DNA of 64,000 nucleotides from NCBI RefSeq assembly GCF_030652515.1, contig NZ_JAUSAR010000010.1, positions 1-64,000 on the forward strand, in the 5' to 3' direction. Source of the DNA: Aquabacterium sp. (GTDB lineage: Bacteria > Pseudomonadota > Gammaproteobacteria > Burkholderiales > Burkholderiaceae_C). The notes beneath the pieces were generated by a model, which made no database searches, was not told where the DNA came from, and worked only from the letters and a program-made list of their open reading frames with translations. This document shows, one piece after another, positions 1-9,762 of this stretch (positions within the stretch are counted from its first letter, which is position 1; each line of letters starts with the position of its first letter). The translations under genes were made by a program, and so were the position numbers.

Positions 1-1
1 C

Positions 2-484
2 GTGCGCGTCGGCGGCGACAAGTTCGACGAGCACATCATCAATTACATCCGCCGCAACTACGGCATGCTGATTGGCGAGCCCACGGCCGAAGCCATCAAG
101 AAGAGCATCGGCAGCGCTTTCCCCGGCTCCGAAGTCAAGGAAATGGAAGTCAAGGGCCGCAACCTGTCGGAAGGCGTGCCCCGCAGCTTCACCATCTCCA
201 GCAACGAAATCCTCGAGGCGCTCACCGATCCGCTCAACCAGATCGTGTCGGCCGTCAAGAACGCGCTGGAGCAGACGCCCCCTGAGTTGGGCGCCGACAT
301 CGCCGAGCGCGGCATGATGCTGACCGGTGGTGGCGCACTGTTGCGCGACCTGGACCGCCTGCTGGCCGAAGAAACCGGCCTGCCGGTGCTGGTGGCCGAA
401 GACCCGCTGACCTGCGTGGTGCGCGGTTGCGGCATGGCCCTGGAGCGCATGGACCGCCTGGGCAGCATCTTCACATCGGAATAA
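2..484 (+). CDS. mreB: Rod shape-determining protein MreB, C-terminal part (5' end outside window)
   Basis: Protein [29 protein letters not shown]...[17 protein letters not shown] is typical MreB; followed by mreC/mreD. Confidence 0.97.
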   Translation: MRVGGDKFDEHIINYIRRNYGMLIGEPTAEAIKKSIGSAFPGSEVKEMEVKGRNLSEGVPRSFTISSNEILEALTDPLNQIVSAVKNALEQTPPELGADIAERGMMLTGGGALLRDLDRLLAEETGLPVLVAEDPLTCVVRGCGMALERMDRLGSIFTSE

Positions 485-545
485 GCTGGTGACACGGTGA
501 GCACCGCTGGCTGGCGGTGCCTGCCTTTTTGCGCGGGAACGCTGC

Positions 546-1556
546 ATGCCCCTGGTCACACTGGATCGTTCGCCACCGCCCTTCTTCAAGCAAGGGCCGT
601 CGGCTTTCACCCGTCTGATGTTTTTCTCGGCGCTGGCCATCTTTTTGATGGTGGCCGACACGCGCTGGAAGGTGACCCAGCCCCTGCGGGCCGTGGTGGC
701 CACCATGCTGCAGCCCGTGCAAAGCGTGCTGTTGGCACCGCAGGCCTGGTGGGCCGATGCCGGGCACTACATGTCGGGCCTGGAAGCCGCGCGCCTTGAC
801 CAGCACCAATCCCAGAAGAAGGCCGCCGCCCAGGCCGAGCGCGTGATGCGCGTCGATCAACTGGAGCGCGAGAACGCCCGCCTGCGCGAGTTGCTGGCCT
901 TGCGCCCCCGTGTCAATGTCCAGTCCCAAGCCGCCGAAGTGTTGTACGACGCGCCCGATCCCTTCACCCGCAAGGTGGTCATCGACCAGGGCAGTCGCCA
1001 TGGCGTGGTCCTGGGCTCGCCCGTGATCGATGATGCGGGTGTGCTGGGTCAGGTCACGCGCCTCTATCCCCTGACGTCCGAGGTGACGCTGGTGACCGAC
1101 AAGGATGCCGCCGTGCCGGTGGTCAACAGCCGCACCCGACAACGCGGTGTGGCCTACGGCACGCCGCAGGTCTTGGGCATGGAGCTTCGCTTCATGGCCG
1201 GCAATGCCGATGTGCAGGTGGGTGACGAGTTGCAGACCTCTGGCCTGGATGGCGTCTACCCCGCGGGCTTGCCGGTGGCCAAGGTGGCGCGCGTGGACCG
1301 CCGCGCCGATTCGGCCTTTGCGCGCATCGTGTTGACACCCAAATCCCAGCCCGACAATTCACGCCACGTGCTTTTGCTGCACCCGGTGGCCGACCAGTTG
1401 CCCGATCGACCCTCCGAGGCAGAAGCCATCGCGGCTTCCGGCTCTGCACCGGCCTCTGCTGCCAGCGCACACCACCACGCCAAGGTTGAGTCTGCGGTGC
1501 ATGCGGCCCGCAAGCCCAGCGCCGCCAATCCAGCCGCTTCGGGAGCCAAGCCATGA
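546..1556 (+). CDS. mreC: Rod shape-determining protein MreC
   Basis: Directly after mreB; TM then coiled-coil and MreC beta domain (GSPVIDDAGVLGQVTRLYPLTSEVTLVTDKDAAVPV). Confidence 0.96.
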   Translation: MPLVTLDRSPPPFFKQGPSAFTRLMFFSALAIFLMVADTRWKVTQPLRAVVATMLQPVQSVLLAPQAWWADAGHYMSGLEAARLDQHQSQKKAAAQAERVMRVDQLERENARLRELLALRPRVNVQSQAAEVLYDAPDPFTRKVVIDQGSRHGVVLGSPVIDDAGVLGQVTRLYPLTSEVTLVTDKDAAVPVVNSRTRQRGVAYGTPQVLGMELRFMAGNADVQVGDELQTSGLDGVYPAGLPVAKVARVDRRADSAFARIVLTPKSQPDNSRHVLLLHPVADQLPDRPSEAEAIAASGSAPASAASAHHHAKVESAVHAARKPSAANPAASGAKP

Positions 1557-2068
1557 TGCCGCGCGGCAGTCCGCTGCTGATGCCGGTCAACCCGGTGTTC
1601 ATCTGGGTGAGCCTGTTGTTGGCGTTCGCTTTCAATCTGGTCCCCATGGGCCGCTCCGGGGCCGTGCCCGACCTGCTGGCCGTGGCGCTGGTGTTCTGGA
1701 ACGTCCACCAGCCGCGCCGTGTGGGTGTGGGCGTGGCCTTCGCCTTCGGCGTGTTCATGGATGTGCACCAGGGTGCCTTGCTGGGCCAGCACGCCTTGGC
1801 CTACACACTGCTGAGCTACTCGGCCATCGCGGTGCACCGGCGACTGCTGTGGTTCACGGTGGGCTCGCAGGCCGTGCAAATCCTGCCCTTGTTCATCGCG
1901 GCGCACATGGTGTCGCTGATGGTGCGCTTGATCGCGGGGGCGGGCTTCCCGGGGTGGACCTTGATGGTGGCGCCCTTGCTGGAATCCGCCTTGTGGCCAA
2001 TGGTGACCTTCCTGCTGCTGGCGCCACAGCGGCGGGCGCCCGACCGCGACAAGAACCGTCCGCTGTGA
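1553..2068 (+). CDS. mreD: Rod shape-determining protein MreD
   Basis: 4-bp overlap with mreC; ~170 aa polytopic membrane protein. Confidence 0.93.
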   Translation: MMPRGSPLLMPVNPVFIWVSLLLAFAFNLVPMGRSGAVPDLLAVALVFWNVHQPRRVGVGVAFAFGVFMDVHQGALLGQHALAYTLLSYSAIAVHRRLLWFTVGSQAVQILPLFIAAHMVSLMVRLIAGAGFPGWTLMVAPLLESALWPMVTFLLLAPQRRAPDRDKNRPL

Positions 2069-2086
2069 GCCCGGCCTGACGCTTCC

Positions 2087-4120
2087 ATGACTGAAATCAA
2101 GAACCTCGAACAGGAGCTGGGCCGCTTTCGCGTCCGCTTGTGGGCGGCGGTCGGCTTCGTCTTGTTCTGCTTTGGCCTGTTGGCTGCGCGTCTGGTGGTC
2201 TTGCAGGTCAATCGCCACGAAGAGCTGTCCACGCGGGCGGAGAGCAACCGCATCGCGGTCGTGCCCATCGTGCCCAATCGGGGCCTGATCGTGGACCGCC
2301 ATGGCGTGGTGCTGGCCAACAACTACTCGGCCTACACACTGGAGATCACGCCCTCCAAGGTCGACAACGTCGAGGCCACCATCGAGGCCTTGTCCAAGAT
2401 CGTCGAAGTGGCCCCGCGCGACCGCCGCCGTTTCAAGCGCCTGCGCGAAGAGTCCAAAAGCTTCGAGTCCATCCCCATCCGCACCCGCCTGACCGACACC
2501 GAGGTGGCCCGCTTCACCGCGCAGCGCTTTCGCTTTCCCGGCGTGGACATCCAGGCGCGCCTGTTCCGCCACTATCCCTATGGTGAGCTGGCCAGCCACG
2601 TGCTGGGCTACATCGGCCGCATCAACCAGAAAGAGAAAGAAGCCATCGAAGAATGGCCTGATGAAGAGCAGGCCAACTACCGTGGCACCGACTACATCGG
2701 CAAGCTGGGCATCGAGCAGAACTACGAGCGCGAGCTGCATGGCCTGACGGGCGTTGAAGAGGTCGAGACCAGCGCGGGTGGTCGGGCCGTGCGCCGCCTG
2801 CGTTCCAAGCCGCCCACGCCCGGCAACACGGTGCACATGTCCATCGACATCAAGCTGCAGGCCCTGATCGAGCGGCTGTATGGCAGCCGCCGTGGCGCCC
2901 TGGTGGCGATTGATCCGCGCAATGGCGAGGTGCTGGCCTTCGTCAGCAAACCCACCTTCGACCCCAATCTGTTCGTGGATGGCATCGACAGCGAGAACTG
3001 GAAAGAGCTGAACGAATCACCCGACAAGCCCTTGCTCAACCGGGCCTTGCGCGGCACCTACCCTCCCGGGTCTACCTACAAGCCCTTCATGGCCCTGGCC
3101 GCCTTGAACACCGGCAAACGCAGTGCGACCATGAGCATGTATGACAGCGGTGTCTTCATGTTCGGCGGCCACAAGTTCCGCAGCCCGGAGAACGAGCAGA
3201 CCGGCATGGTGGACATGCGCAGTGCCATTGTCCGCTCCAGCAATGTCTACTTCTATTCGCTGGCCAATGAGTTGGGCGTGGACCTGATCCACAGCCAGAT
3301 GCAACCCCTGGGGTTTGGCCGGCTGACGGGCATTGACCTCAAGGGTGAGGTGACCGGCCTGCTGCCTTCGACCGACTGGAAGCGTCGCGCCTACAAGAAG
3401 CCCGAGCAGCGCCGCTGGTACGCGGGCGAGACCATCTCGTTGGGCATCGGGCAAGGCTACAACAGCTTCACCATGTTGCAGATGGCGACGGCCTTGTCCA
3501 CCATGGTGTCCGACGGACGGCGCTATGAGCCGCGCCTGGTGCGCGAGATCGAAGACGTGCTCACCCGTGAAAAGCGCGTGGTCTCCAGCCAGGCCCTGGC
3601 GCCGCTGCCCTTCAAGCCCGAGCACACCGCCTTCATCCGCGAAGCCATGCACGGCGTGACTCAGGAGGGCACCTCGACGCGCGTGTTCATGGGCGCGACC
3701 TATGCCAGCGGTGGCAAGACCGGCACGGCCCAGGCCGTGGGCCTGAAAAAGAACGAAAAATACGTGGCCACCCGCATGGACGAGTACCAGCGTGACCATT
3801 CCTTGTACGAGGCCTTTGCGCCGGTGGACCAACCCCGCATCGCCTTGACCGTGATCGTGGAAAACGCCGGCTTCGGCGCTGCGGCGGCCGCGCCCATCGC
3901 CCGACGTGTGCTGGACTACCTGCTGCTGGGCCAGTACCCCAGCGAAGAAGACATCGAGGCCGTGCGCCAGGGCAAGGGCGTGGCACCCATTGGCGTGCCG
4001 CGCAAGGTGGACGAGGTGTCCTTGCCCCACGGCCAGGATGCCTTTGGCGGCGACGTGCCCCTGCCCACTTCAGCGTCGACCCCGGCGGCTGCCGCTTCTT
4101 CACCTGCGAGCGCGCCATGA
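2087..4120 (+). CDS. mrdA: Penicillin-binding protein 2 (peptidoglycan transpeptidase MrdA)
   Basis: Class B PBP; GTYPPGSTYKPF (SxxK), SSN, SGGKTGTAQ (KTG) motifs; followed by rodA. Confidence 0.97.
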   Translation: MTEIKNLEQELGRFRVRLWAAVGFVLFCFGLLAARLVVLQVNRHEELSTRAESNRIAVVPIVPNRGLIVDRHGVVLANNYSAYTLEITPSKVDNVEATIEALSKIVEVAPRDRRRFKRLREESKSFESIPIRTRLTDTEVARFTAQRFRFPGVDIQARLFRHYPYGELASHVLGYIGRINQKEKEAIEEWPDEEQANYRGTDYIGKLGIEQNYERELHGLTGVEEVETSAGGRAVRRLRSKPPTPGNTVHMSIDIKLQALIERLYGSRRGALVAIDPRNGEVLAFVSKPTFDPNLFVDGIDSENWKELNESPDKPLLNRALRGTYPPGSTYKPFMALAALNTGKRSATMSMYDSGVFMFGGHKFRSPENEQTGMVDMRSAIVRSSNVYFYSLANELGVDLIHSQMQPLGFGRLTGIDLKGEVTGLLPSTDWKRRAYKKPEQRRWYAGETISLGIGQGYNSFTMLQMATALSTMVSDGRRYEPRLVREIEDVLTREKRVVSSQALAPLPFKPEHTAFIREAMHGVTQEGTSTRVFMGATYASGGKTGTAQAVGLKKNEKYVATRMDEYQRDHSLYEAFAPVDQPRIALTVIVENAGFGAAAAAPIARRVLDYLLLGQYPSEEDIEAVRQGKGVAPIGVPRKVDEVSLPHGQDAFGGDVPLPTSASTPAAAASSPASAP

Positions 4121-5277
4121 ACGGATCGTTTGGTCAGCCCTCTCTGTGGCAACGCGTCAAACCCATCTTCGTGGGCTTTGACCTGCCCTTGTTGCTGGCG
4201 ATCCTGTTCCTGTGCGGCCTGGGCTTGTTCACCATGTACTCGGTGGGCTACGACCATGGCACACGCTTCATCGACCAGTCGCGCAACATGGCACTGGCCT
4301 TCGTGGTGATGTTCCTGGCCGCGCAAGTGCCGCCACAGCGCCTGATGGCGCTGGCCGTGCCGCTGTACGTGGCGGGCGTCATCCTCCTGCTCATCACCGC
4401 CTTGCCGCACGTGGGCATCACCAAGAAGGGCGCCACGCGCTGGCTCAATGTGGGCATGGTCATCCAGCCCAGCGAGATCCTCAAGATCGCGATGCCGCTG
4501 ATGCTGGCCTGGTGGTTTCAGCGACGTGAGGGCCAATTGCGCGGGCTGGACTTCGCGGTGGCGGGTTTGCTGCTGGCCATCCCCGTGGGCCTGATCATGA
4601 AGCAGCCTGACCTGGGCACCTCCTTGCTGGTGCTGTCTGGCGGGATCTACGTGATCTTCTTCGCGGGCTTGAACTGGAAACTGATCCTGCCCGTGGTGGT
4701 GTTGGCGGCGGTGGGCATCACCACCCTGGTTTTGTCCGAGGAGAAGATCTGCCAGCCCGAGGTGGATTGGGTGGTGCTGCACGATTACCAGAAGAACCGC
4801 GTCTGTACCTTGCTCGATCCCACGGCCGACCCGCTGGGCAAGGGCTTTCACATCATCCAGGGCATGATCGCCATTGGCTCGGGTGGTCTCACCGGCAAGG
4901 GCTTCATGAAGGGCACCCAGACCCACCTGGAGTTCATCCCCGAGCGCACCACCGATTTCATCTTCGCCGCCTTCTCGGAGGAGCAGGGCCTGGTCGGTGT
5001 CCTGCTGCTGATGGCGGGCTTCCTGGCCCTCATCTTCCGGGGCCTGATGATCGCCGCCCAGGCACCCACGCTGTTCTCGCGCCTGCTGGCAGGCAGCCTG
5101 TCGCTCAGCTTCTTCACCTACGCCTTCGTCAACATGGGCATGGTCAGCGGCATCCTGCCCGTGGTGGGCGTGCCCTTGCCTTTCATCAGTTATGGCGGCA
5201 CGGCCATGGTCACCCTGGGGCTGGCCCTGGGCCTGCTCATGTCCATTGCCAAGAGCCGTGGCTTGATGCAGCGTTAA
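4117..5277 (+). CDS. rodA: Rod shape-determining protein RodA (SEDS glycosyltransferase)
   Basis: SEDS family; [23 protein letters not shown] and [11 protein letters not shown] motifs. Confidence 0.97.
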   Translation: MNGSFGQPSLWQRVKPIFVGFDLPLLLAILFLCGLGLFTMYSVGYDHGTRFIDQSRNMALAFVVMFLAAQVPPQRLMALAVPLYVAGVILLLITALPHVGITKKGATRWLNVGMVIQPSEILKIAMPLMLAWWFQRREGQLRGLDFAVAGLLLAIPVGLIMKQPDLGTSLLVLSGGIYVIFFAGLNWKLILPVVVLAAVGITTLVLSEEKICQPEVDWVVLHDYQKNRVCTLLDPTADPLGKGFHIIQGMIAIGSGGLTGKGFMKGTQTHLEFIPERTTDFIFAAFSEEQGLVGVLLLMAGFLALIFRGLMIAAQAPTLFSRLLAGSLSLSFFTYAFVNMGMVSGILPVVGVPLPFISYGGTAMVTLGLALGLLMSIAKSRGLMQR

Positions 5278-5278
5278 C

Positions 5279-5959
5279 ATGGCCGCCATGACCTCATCTT
5301 CCGCTTCGTCGGCCACCGTGGGCCGTGACCACTCTCCGGTCGATCACATCCTGATCGCCCTTGACTCGGCGCTGCGCACGGTGTTTGCCGAGCACAGTGC
5401 CTCGCGCCCCTGCCCTCAGCCGCAGGTGATCGACAGCACCCCATTGACCGAGGCCGAGAAGCGCCACGCGGCCGCCCTCATGCGGGTCAACCACGTGGGT
5501 GAAGTGTGCGCGCAGGCCCTTTATGCCTCGCAGGCCCTGGGCACCCGGGACCAGGCCTTGAAGGCCCAGTTCGATGCCGCGGCCAGAGAAGAAACCGACC
5601 ACCTGGCCTGGACGGAGCAGCGCCTGCGCGAACTGGGCGGCCGCACCAGCTTGCTCAACCCCCTTTGGTACGCCGGATCCTTCGGGCTGGGCCTGCTGGC
5701 CGCGCGGGCGGGCGACCAAACCAGCCTGGGTTTCGTGGTCGAGACCGAGCGCCAGGTAGAACAGCACCTGGACGGGCACCTGACGTCCCTCCCCGCGGGA
5801 GACCACCCATCACGCGCCATCGTGGCGCAGATGCGCGATGACGAGGCCGAGCACGCCCGGGCCGCGCTCAAAGCGGGTGCGGTGGAACTGCCCGCCCCGG
5901 TGCGGGGCCTCATGCGCCTGGCCGCCAAGGTCATGACGACCACCGCGCATTACCTCTGA
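5279..5959 (+). CDS. coq7: 2-polyprenyl-3-methyl-6-methoxy-1,4-benzoquinone monooxygenase Coq7
   Basis: [30 protein letters not shown] di-iron motifs. Confidence 0.95.
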   Translation: MAAMTSSSASSATVGRDHSPVDHILIALDSALRTVFAEHSASRPCPQPQVIDSTPLTEAEKRHAAALMRVNHVGEVCAQALYASQALGTRDQALKAQFDAAAREETDHLAWTEQRLRELGGRTSLLNPLWYAGSFGLGLLAARAGDQTSLGFVVETERQVEQHLDGHLTSLPAGDHPSRAIVAQMRDDEAEHARAALKAGAVELPAPVRGLMRLAAKVMTTTAHYL

Positions 5960-5977
5960 GGCCTGGCCCGGCCTGGT

Positions 5978-6400
5978 TCAGGCCGCCACGATCTCGAAGC
6001 TGGTCGTGATCTCGGCTGTCTTGCCTAGCATGATGCTGGCCGAGCAATACTTTTCGTGCGACATCTGAATCGCCCGCTGCACGGCGGGCTCGGTCAGGTT
6101 CACGCCCGTCACCACGAAGTGCATGTGGATCTTGGTGAAAACCTTGGGGTCGGTGTCGGCCCGTTCGCTGGTGAGCTTGAGCTGGCAGCCCCGCACGTCA
6201 TGTCGGCCCCGCTTGAGGATCAAGACCACGTCATAAGCCGTGCAGCCGCCCGTGCCCGCCAGCACGGTTTCCATGGGGCGCGGCGCCAGGTTGCGCCCGC
6301 CGCCATCGGGGGCACCGTCCATCATCAGCACATGGCCGCTGCCGGTTTCTGCCAGAAAAGCCATGCCCGCCGAGGGCTGCCAGTGAATGGTGCATTCCAT
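5978..6400 (-). CDS. OsmC family protein
   Basis: MECTIHWQPSAGMAFLAETGSGHVLMMDGAPDGGGRNLAPRPMETVLAGTGGCTAYDVVLILKRGR; OsmC-like fold motifs. Confidence 0.9.
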   Translation of the reverse strand: MECTIHWQPSAGMAFLAETGSGHVLMMDGAPDGGGRNLAPRPMETVLAGTGGCTAYDVVLILKRGRHDVRGCQLKLTSERADTDPKVFTKIHMHFVVTGVNLTEPAVQRAIQMSHEKYCSASIMLGKTAEITTSFEIVAA

Positions 6401-6467
6401 GTGTTTGCTTCCAGAGGTCTCAAAAGGGTTAAATCTTGCACAAAGAAACAATTTTCCGGGAAACCCC

Positions 6468-6496
6468 TTGTGTCAGATTTTGGTAAAGAATACAAT
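6468..6496 (+). promoter_or_regulatory. Candidate sigma70-type promoter (TTGTGT-N17-TACAAT)
   Basis: -35-like TTGTGT at 6468-6473, 17-nt spacer, TACAAT at 6491-6496. Confidence 0.45.
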
Positions 6497-6502
6497 TTGA
6501 CG

Positions 6503-6626
6503 CATGGGTGTGGAACTTTTTACCGGTTCCGTAGTCAGACATCCAGCTTGTTTCATTTGTCTCCTCCACTCCTCCATTTTTTGGCGGATTTCAAAACCCG
6601 GAATCTTTCGATTTCGGGTTTTTTTT
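6503..6626 (+). ncRNA. Candidate small RNA with CU-rich anti-SD segment and intrinsic terminator
   Basis: Promoter-like element, GGAAC/GTTCC hairpin, CTCCTCCACTCCTCC segment at 6561-6575, terminator with T8; no + strand gene nearby. Confidence 0.4.
6593..6626 (+). terminator. Intrinsic terminator (AAAACCCG...CGGGTTTTTTTT), possibly bidirectional
   Basis: Stem AAAACCCGgaATC/GATttCGGGTTTT followed by T-run. Confidence 0.75.
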
Positions 6627-6632
6627 CGCTTT

Positions 6633-8756
6633 TCAGGGGGCGAGGGGCTTGGCGCTGGCCGACTTGGCCGCCAGTTCTTCTCGCTGCCGCCGCAGTTTCT
6701 CTCGCGGGTTTTCAACGGGGCCGCCTTCGCCCAGCTTCATCTCGGCAATGAAGCGGCTGGGAATCGCCACGATCAGCTCGCGCCCCTTTTTGCGGCGCTT
6801 GAGCGTGCTGACCGCCAGGCTCAGCCGGGCGCGGGTGATGCCCACGTACATCAGGCGACGCTCTTCTTCCAGGCGGTCGGGCGTGATCTCATTTTCTTCG
6901 TTGTTGAAGGGGAGCGAGCCTTCGTTGACGCCGGCCAGCACCACGTGAGGCCATTCCAGCCCCTTCGAGGCGTGCAGGGTCGACAAGGTGACCACGTTGG
7001 GGTCGCCGCCTCGGTCGGCCAGGCTGGTGATCAGCGATATGGTCTGGGCTACCTCAATCACGCTCTTTTTCTCGGTCTCGACCGTCATGCCGCCGTCGTT
7101 CTCGATCTCACCGCCGCAGCGCTTGGCGATCCAGTCGATGAAATCCAGGACATTGGCCCAGCGGCTGGCGGCGATCTTCTCGCTTTCGGCCTCGTCGTAC
7201 AGGTGCTGCTCGTAGCCGATGTCTTTGAGCCACTCCATCAGCAGCACCTTGGCGTCTTCGCTGCCCGAGGTGGTGCGGGCGCGGTGGTCCAGGTCGTTCA
7301 CGAAACGGCCGAACTCGTGCAGCGAGCCAATCGCCCGCGCATTCAGTGAGGCCGACAGCGATTCGGCGAACAGGGCCTCGTAAAGGCTCACCTTCCACTT
7401 GCCCGCGAACTCGCCCAGCGAGCCCAGCGTCTGGTGCCCGATGCCCCGCTTGGGCGTGGTCACGGCGCGCAAGAACGCCGGGTCGTCGTCGTTGTTGACC
7501 AGCAGGCGCAACCAGGCGCACAGGTCCTTGATCTCGGCGCGGTCGAAAAAGCTCTGCCCGCCCGACACCTTGTAGGGGATGTTGGCCTTGCGCAGGGCTT
7601 TTTCAAACGCCTTGGCCTGGAAGTTGGCGCGGTACAGGATGGCGAAATCGCTCCACGGCGCGGCCACGGTGGAGCCGGTGGCGCCCGCGTGCAGGGCCAA
7701 AATGCGCCCCACCGCGCGCTCGGCCTCGTGCTCCTCGTTGTCGCACTCGACCACCTTCACCGGCTCGCCCTCGCCCAGGTCGCTCCAAAGCGTCTTTTGG
7801 TAGAGCTTGGGGTTCAGGGCGATGACGTGGTTGGCCGCCCGCAGGATGGCGCTGGTGGAGCGGTAGTTCTGCTCCAGCGGGATCACTTTGAGCTGCGGAA
7901 AATCCTGGGGCAGGCGCTTGAGGTTGTCCAGCGTGGCGCCGCGCCAGCCGTAGATGGATTGATCGTCGTCGCCCACGGCGGTGAAGATGCCGCGCTCGCC
8001 CACCAGCAGTTTGAGCAAGTCGTACTGGGTGGCGTTGGTGTCCTGGTATTCGTCGACCAGCACGTGGCGCAGGTTGCGTTGCCACTTGGCGCGCACGTGC
8101 TCGTGGTCGGCCAGCAGCTTCATCGACAGGCCGATCAGGTCGTCGAAGTCGACGGCCTGGTAGGCCATCAGGCGTTCTTCGTACAGGCGCATGACGCGGG
8201 CGCAGACGCGTTCGTCGTCGTTCTCGGCGGCGCCTTCGGCCTGGGCGCTGTTCAGGCCCTGGTTCTTCCAGCTGCTGATCATCCACTGCCAGCTCCGAGC
8301 CTGCTTGGGGTCGGTGGTGCCGCCCGCGTCGCGGATGATGCCCAGCACGTCATCGCTGTCCAGGATGGAGAACTTGGGTTTGAGGCCCAGGGCCTCGCCA
8401 TCCTCGCGCAGCAGGCGCACGCCCAGCGAGTGGAAGGTGCAGACCAGCAGTTTGCTGGCCGCCTTGCCCCCGATCAGCGCCTTGGCGCGCTCGCGCATTT
8501 CAAGCGCGGCTTTGTTGGTGAAGGTGATGGCCGCGATCTGCGAAGGCGCCAGGTCGGCACCATGCCCGGGTTGCAGCAGCCGCGCAATCTTTTGCGTGAT
8601 GACGCGGGTTTTGCCCGAACCGGCCCCGGCCAGAACCAGGCAAGGGCCATCAAGGTGCAGCACGGCGGCCATCTGGGCCGGGTTGAGGGTGGAGGCAGGG
8701 CTGGGGGAAGCGGACACAGAAACACTGATTCTCGGGGGACACAGGCCGCACAGCAT
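6633..8756 (-). CDS. rep: ATP-dependent DNA helicase Rep (UvrD/Rep family)
   Basis: LNPAQMAAVLHLDGPCLVLAGAGSGKTRVITQKIA; VDEYQDTNATQYDLLKLL; GDDDQSIYGWRGA; STLHASKGLEWPHV. Confidence 0.93.
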   Translation of the reverse strand: MLCGLCPPRISVSVSASPSPASTLNPAQMAAVLHLDGPCLVLAGAGSGKTRVITQKIARLLQPGHGADLAPSQIAAITFTNKAALEMRERAKALIGGKAASKLLVCTFHSLGVRLLREDGEALGLKPKFSILDSDDVLGIIRDAGGTTDPKQARSWQWMISSWKNQGLNSAQAEGAAENDDERVCARVMRLYEERLMAYQAVDFDDLIGLSMKLLADHEHVRAKWQRNLRHVLVDEYQDTNATQYDLLKLLVGERGIFTAVGDDDQSIYGWRGATLDNLKRLPQDFPQLKVIPLEQNYRSTSAILRAANHVIALNPKLYQKTLWSDLGEGEPVKVVECDNEEHEAERAVGRILALHAGATGSTVAAPWSDFAILYRANFQAKAFEKALRKANIPYKVSGGQSFFDRAEIKDLCAWLRLLVNNDDDPAFLRAVTTPKRGIGHQTLGSLGEFAGKWKVSLYEALFAESLSASLNARAIGSLHEFGRFVNDLDHRARTTSGSEDAKVLLMEWLKDIGYEQHLYDEAESEKIAASRWANVLDFIDWIAKRCGGEIENDGGMTVETEKKSVIEVAQTISLITSLADRGGDPNVVTLSTLHASKGLEWPHVVLAGVNEGSLPFNNEENEITPDRLEEERRLMYVGITRARLSLAVSTLKRRKKGRELIVAIPSRFIAEMKLGEGGPVENPREKLRRQREELAAKSASAKPLAP

Positions 8757-8836
8757 AGTGCACAGTGGGCTGAGTGTATTGACGAGTGATCTGCAGCCTC
8801 CAAGCTCTGATTCAGCCCTTGGTTTCAGCCTTGACT

Positions 8837-8852
8837 CCCCTTGAACAGGGGG
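8837..8852. promoter_or_regulatory. CCCCTTGAACAGGGGG palindromic element upstream of a PEP-CTERM gene
   Basis: Inverted repeat, matched at several other intergenic sites in this window. Confidence 0.5.
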
Positions 8853-8975
8853 TCGGCAAAACCCTCTTGGTTGTCGGGCGTTGCACAGCTAATATTTACA
8901 CAGTCGGGGCCTATATCACGAAATGATTCCAGTCACCGCTTCCGACATCTTCCGCGAGGAGAGGAGCCTTTTTTT

Positions 8976-9668
8976 ATGATACAAAATCTGCGAAAAGTAG
9001 CAGTGGCGACAGGGCTGGCGGCGATGGCATTTGCTTCGGCTCATGCTGCCGTGACACCACAGTCCAGCTACACCTACGACTTCAAGACGTTTTATGACAC
9101 GTCTACAGCCTTCAATCCCTTCGACACCAAGACGCTGAGCTATTCAGTGGCCTCGATGACCATCAAGGACATCTCCGGTGGCGTTGAGATCTCGTTGACG
9201 CAGAACAGCTCGCTGTTCCCCGCCAAGACGACGGCTGGTACGTACCTGGACGGCCTCTGGCTGAACGGGGACTGGGGCACGGTCGCCACCAAGCCCGGTG
9301 TTGTCGGCAACGTGAGCGCCTCTGGCGGCGGCACGTTCCTGGGCCTGCCCACCATCTTCAGGGATGGCGGTTATGTCTACAACGGCAGCATCGGTTTTGC
9401 TGGCAACGGCATCGCCGAAGGCAAGACCTCGGTCTTCACGATCAAGGCCAGCGGCGTGTCTGCTTACGACTTTGCCAAGTCGAGCAATGTGCCCATGATC
9501 GAACTGACGAATGTCGGTGGCGCCTACAACACCTTCTTGTCGGGTGGCAAGGTGTCCTTCGTGGGCACCATTGCAGCGCAGATCCCTGAGCCAAGCACTT
9601 ACGCGCTGATGGGTCTGGGTCTGGCTGGTGTGGCCTTTGTCAGCCGCCGCGCTCGTCGCGCTGCCTGA
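8976..9668 (+). CDS. PEP-CTERM sorting domain-containing exported protein
   Basis: N-terminal signal peptide (MIQNLRKVAVATGLAAMAFASAHAA) and C-terminal IPEPSTYALMGLGLAGVAFVSRRARRAA. Confidence 0.93.
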   Translation: MIQNLRKVAVATGLAAMAFASAHAAVTPQSSYTYDFKTFYDTSTAFNPFDTKTLSYSVASMTIKDISGGVEISLTQNSSLFPAKTTAGTYLDGLWLNGDWGTVATKPGVVGNVSASGGGTFLGLPTIFRDGGYVYNGSIGFAGNGIAEGKTSVFTIKASGVSAYDFAKSSNVPMIELTNVGGAYNTFLSGGKVSFVGTIAAQIPEPSTYALMGLGLAGVAFVSRRARRAA

Positions 9669-9699
9669 TTGATCTGGTCCAGCGGGTTCGCCCGCTCGG

Positions 9700-9728
9700 C
9701 AAAAGCCCCGCTTCGGCGGGGCTTTTTT
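9700..9728 (+). terminator. Intrinsic terminator after the PEP-CTERM gene
   Basis: AAAAGCCCCGCTTCGGCGGGGCTTTTTT. Confidence 0.9.
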
Positions 9729-9762
9729 CATGGGCCTTTCACGCGTTCAAGCGGGCCTTCAG

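Noticed and set aside
1256-2836. 526-aa antisense ORF opposite mreC-mreD-mrdA
   Set aside because: Overlaps well-supported genes; composition typical of antisense GC-rich frames
3916-5316. 466-aa antisense ORF opposite mrdA/rodA
   Set aside because: Shadow ORF, His/Gln/Glu-rich, no recognisable domain
7434-8789. 451-aa + strand ORF opposite rep
   Set aside because: Shadow of the rep helicase; no domain signal
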